From NCBI RefSeq assembly GCF_023856365.1, contig NW_026042815.1, forward strand, positions 29,720 through 93,719: DNA of 64,000 nucleotides, given 5' to 3'. Of the stretch, positions 63,293 through 64,000 are shown piece by piece; positions within the stretch are counted from its first letter, which is position 1, and every line of letters starts with the position of its first letter. The notes under the pieces were generated by a model. It saw only the letters and a program-made list of their open reading frames with translations. It made no database searches and had not been told where the DNA came from. The position numbers were made by a program, and so were the translations under genes. The stretch comes from Brienomyrus brachyistius (taxonomy: Eukaryota; Chordata; Actinopteri; Osteoglossiformes; Mormyridae).

Positions 63293-64000
63293 TAAGTGTT
63301 GTACCTGTTATTTTAAAACAGCGCTTTTCAAAATGCTGCTTTATAATCGTTTGAGATCGTTAGCCAGTGTGACAGCTGAAGGCTTTTTGAGTTTACCAAC
63401 ATAAAGTTTTATTTCTGTATTAGGACATTGTCAGGAACAATGATGTGTTCATCGCTATGATTGGTCAAAAAGCGATGCATTGAATCTTAGAAACATTTGT
63501 GATTTTTCAAACGATGCTTTTCCTTTTATTTAATCAGTAAAATTTCCATCGGTTTTATATAGTGCCCCTTGAAATATGTCTTTAGCTCATTTTCCGGGCA
63601 TTTTACTAGAATGCATCCTGAGAAATACACAAGCTCTGCTGCATTTCCGTGCCTCGATGTTTAGTGCCGAGTATAATTGTTGCAGTTGCCTTTTATATAT
63701 TCCATGAGACCTGTTGGTACCAAGAGAAGTGTGAGACTGTCAGGGTGAATTTATCATACAATCGCACGCATAAATACCTGAGGGTTGCCAGTCCTTTTGC
63801 GTTGTTACAGGAGGACTAGAGCTGACGAGTGTGTTTCTACACACTATCAAGGGCATTGTAGTACAGTTTTCTCAGGTGGGAGAATGCTGCCGATCTCCTA
63901 TTTGACAATACAGCCCTTGATATATTAGAATATTACAGAACTAGAAGCCTTTTGCAAGGAAGAATGTGAGAAAATCCCAAGTACAAGAACTGAAAGCCTT
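63293..64000. other. Downstream of candidate first exon, nothing recognised
   Basis: Probably intron if the exon above is real. No second exon identified before the window ends. Confidence 0.25.

Overview
The window is nuclear DNA of a ray-finned fish. The evidence is a novel immune-type-receptor-like (NITR-like) immunoglobulin gene, several copies of a tRNA-derived SINE with a GGAT-type tail, Tc1, hAT and CACTA-like transposons, L2/CR1-type LINE pieces, Ty3/Gypsy elements and one very young class I endogenous retrovirus. The species cannot be named from sequence alone. Genes are sparse and broken, and mobile DNA dominates. This looks like an accessory, repeat-rich segment at the edge of an immune-receptor cluster.

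Layout. 1-12.2 kb: a minus-strand two-Ig-domain receptor gene (signal, V exon, second V-like exon, transmembrane exon, ITIM tail). It carries a nonsense codon and a 57-bp duplication at its J-like segment. A complete 7654-bp provirus (2965-10618, plus strand, LTRs identical by eye, 5-bp target duplication) sits in the intron between the two Ig exons. 12.4-17.8 kb: old repeats, a hAT MITE, a perfect 36-bp inverted repeat and a broken integrase-core gene. 17.8-22.3 kb: a solo LTR and a complete non-autonomous LTR element with a 963-codon proline-rich reading frame. 23.6-26.3 kb: a large inverted duplication. 26.4-37 kb: layered Gypsy, ERV, LINE, SINE and Tc1 debris. 38.3-46.6 kb: an intron-containing hAT-like transposase-derived gene, now a pseudogene. 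One exon is split by a 6.1-kb tandem LTR-internal-LTR-internal-LTR array. 46.9-48.0 kb: a Tc1 element with about 280-bp terminal inverted repeats and an internally deleted transposase. 50-54.5 kb: further copies of a defective ERV family and a Tc1 pseudogene. 55.7-57.8 kb: a C2H2/DDE transposase pseudogene. 58.3 kb: a tRNA-Leu-like pseudogene. 60.9-62.3 kb: a Gypsy pol tail. 62.8-63.3 kb: a promoter and first-exon candidate.

Two observations deserve most attention. First, between protease and reverse transcriptase the provirus encodes an extra domain with two H-hydrophobic-[T/S]-hydrophobic motifs, as expected of a 2H phosphoesterase. Second, the non-autonomous LTR elements have no tRNA-type primer site. 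The ten bases around their start codon are complementary to a ten-base segment lying exactly 31 nt downstream of the start of the TATA-like box in each LTR. This is a self-priming signature, and it places the start codon of the proline-rich ORF inside the primer-binding site.
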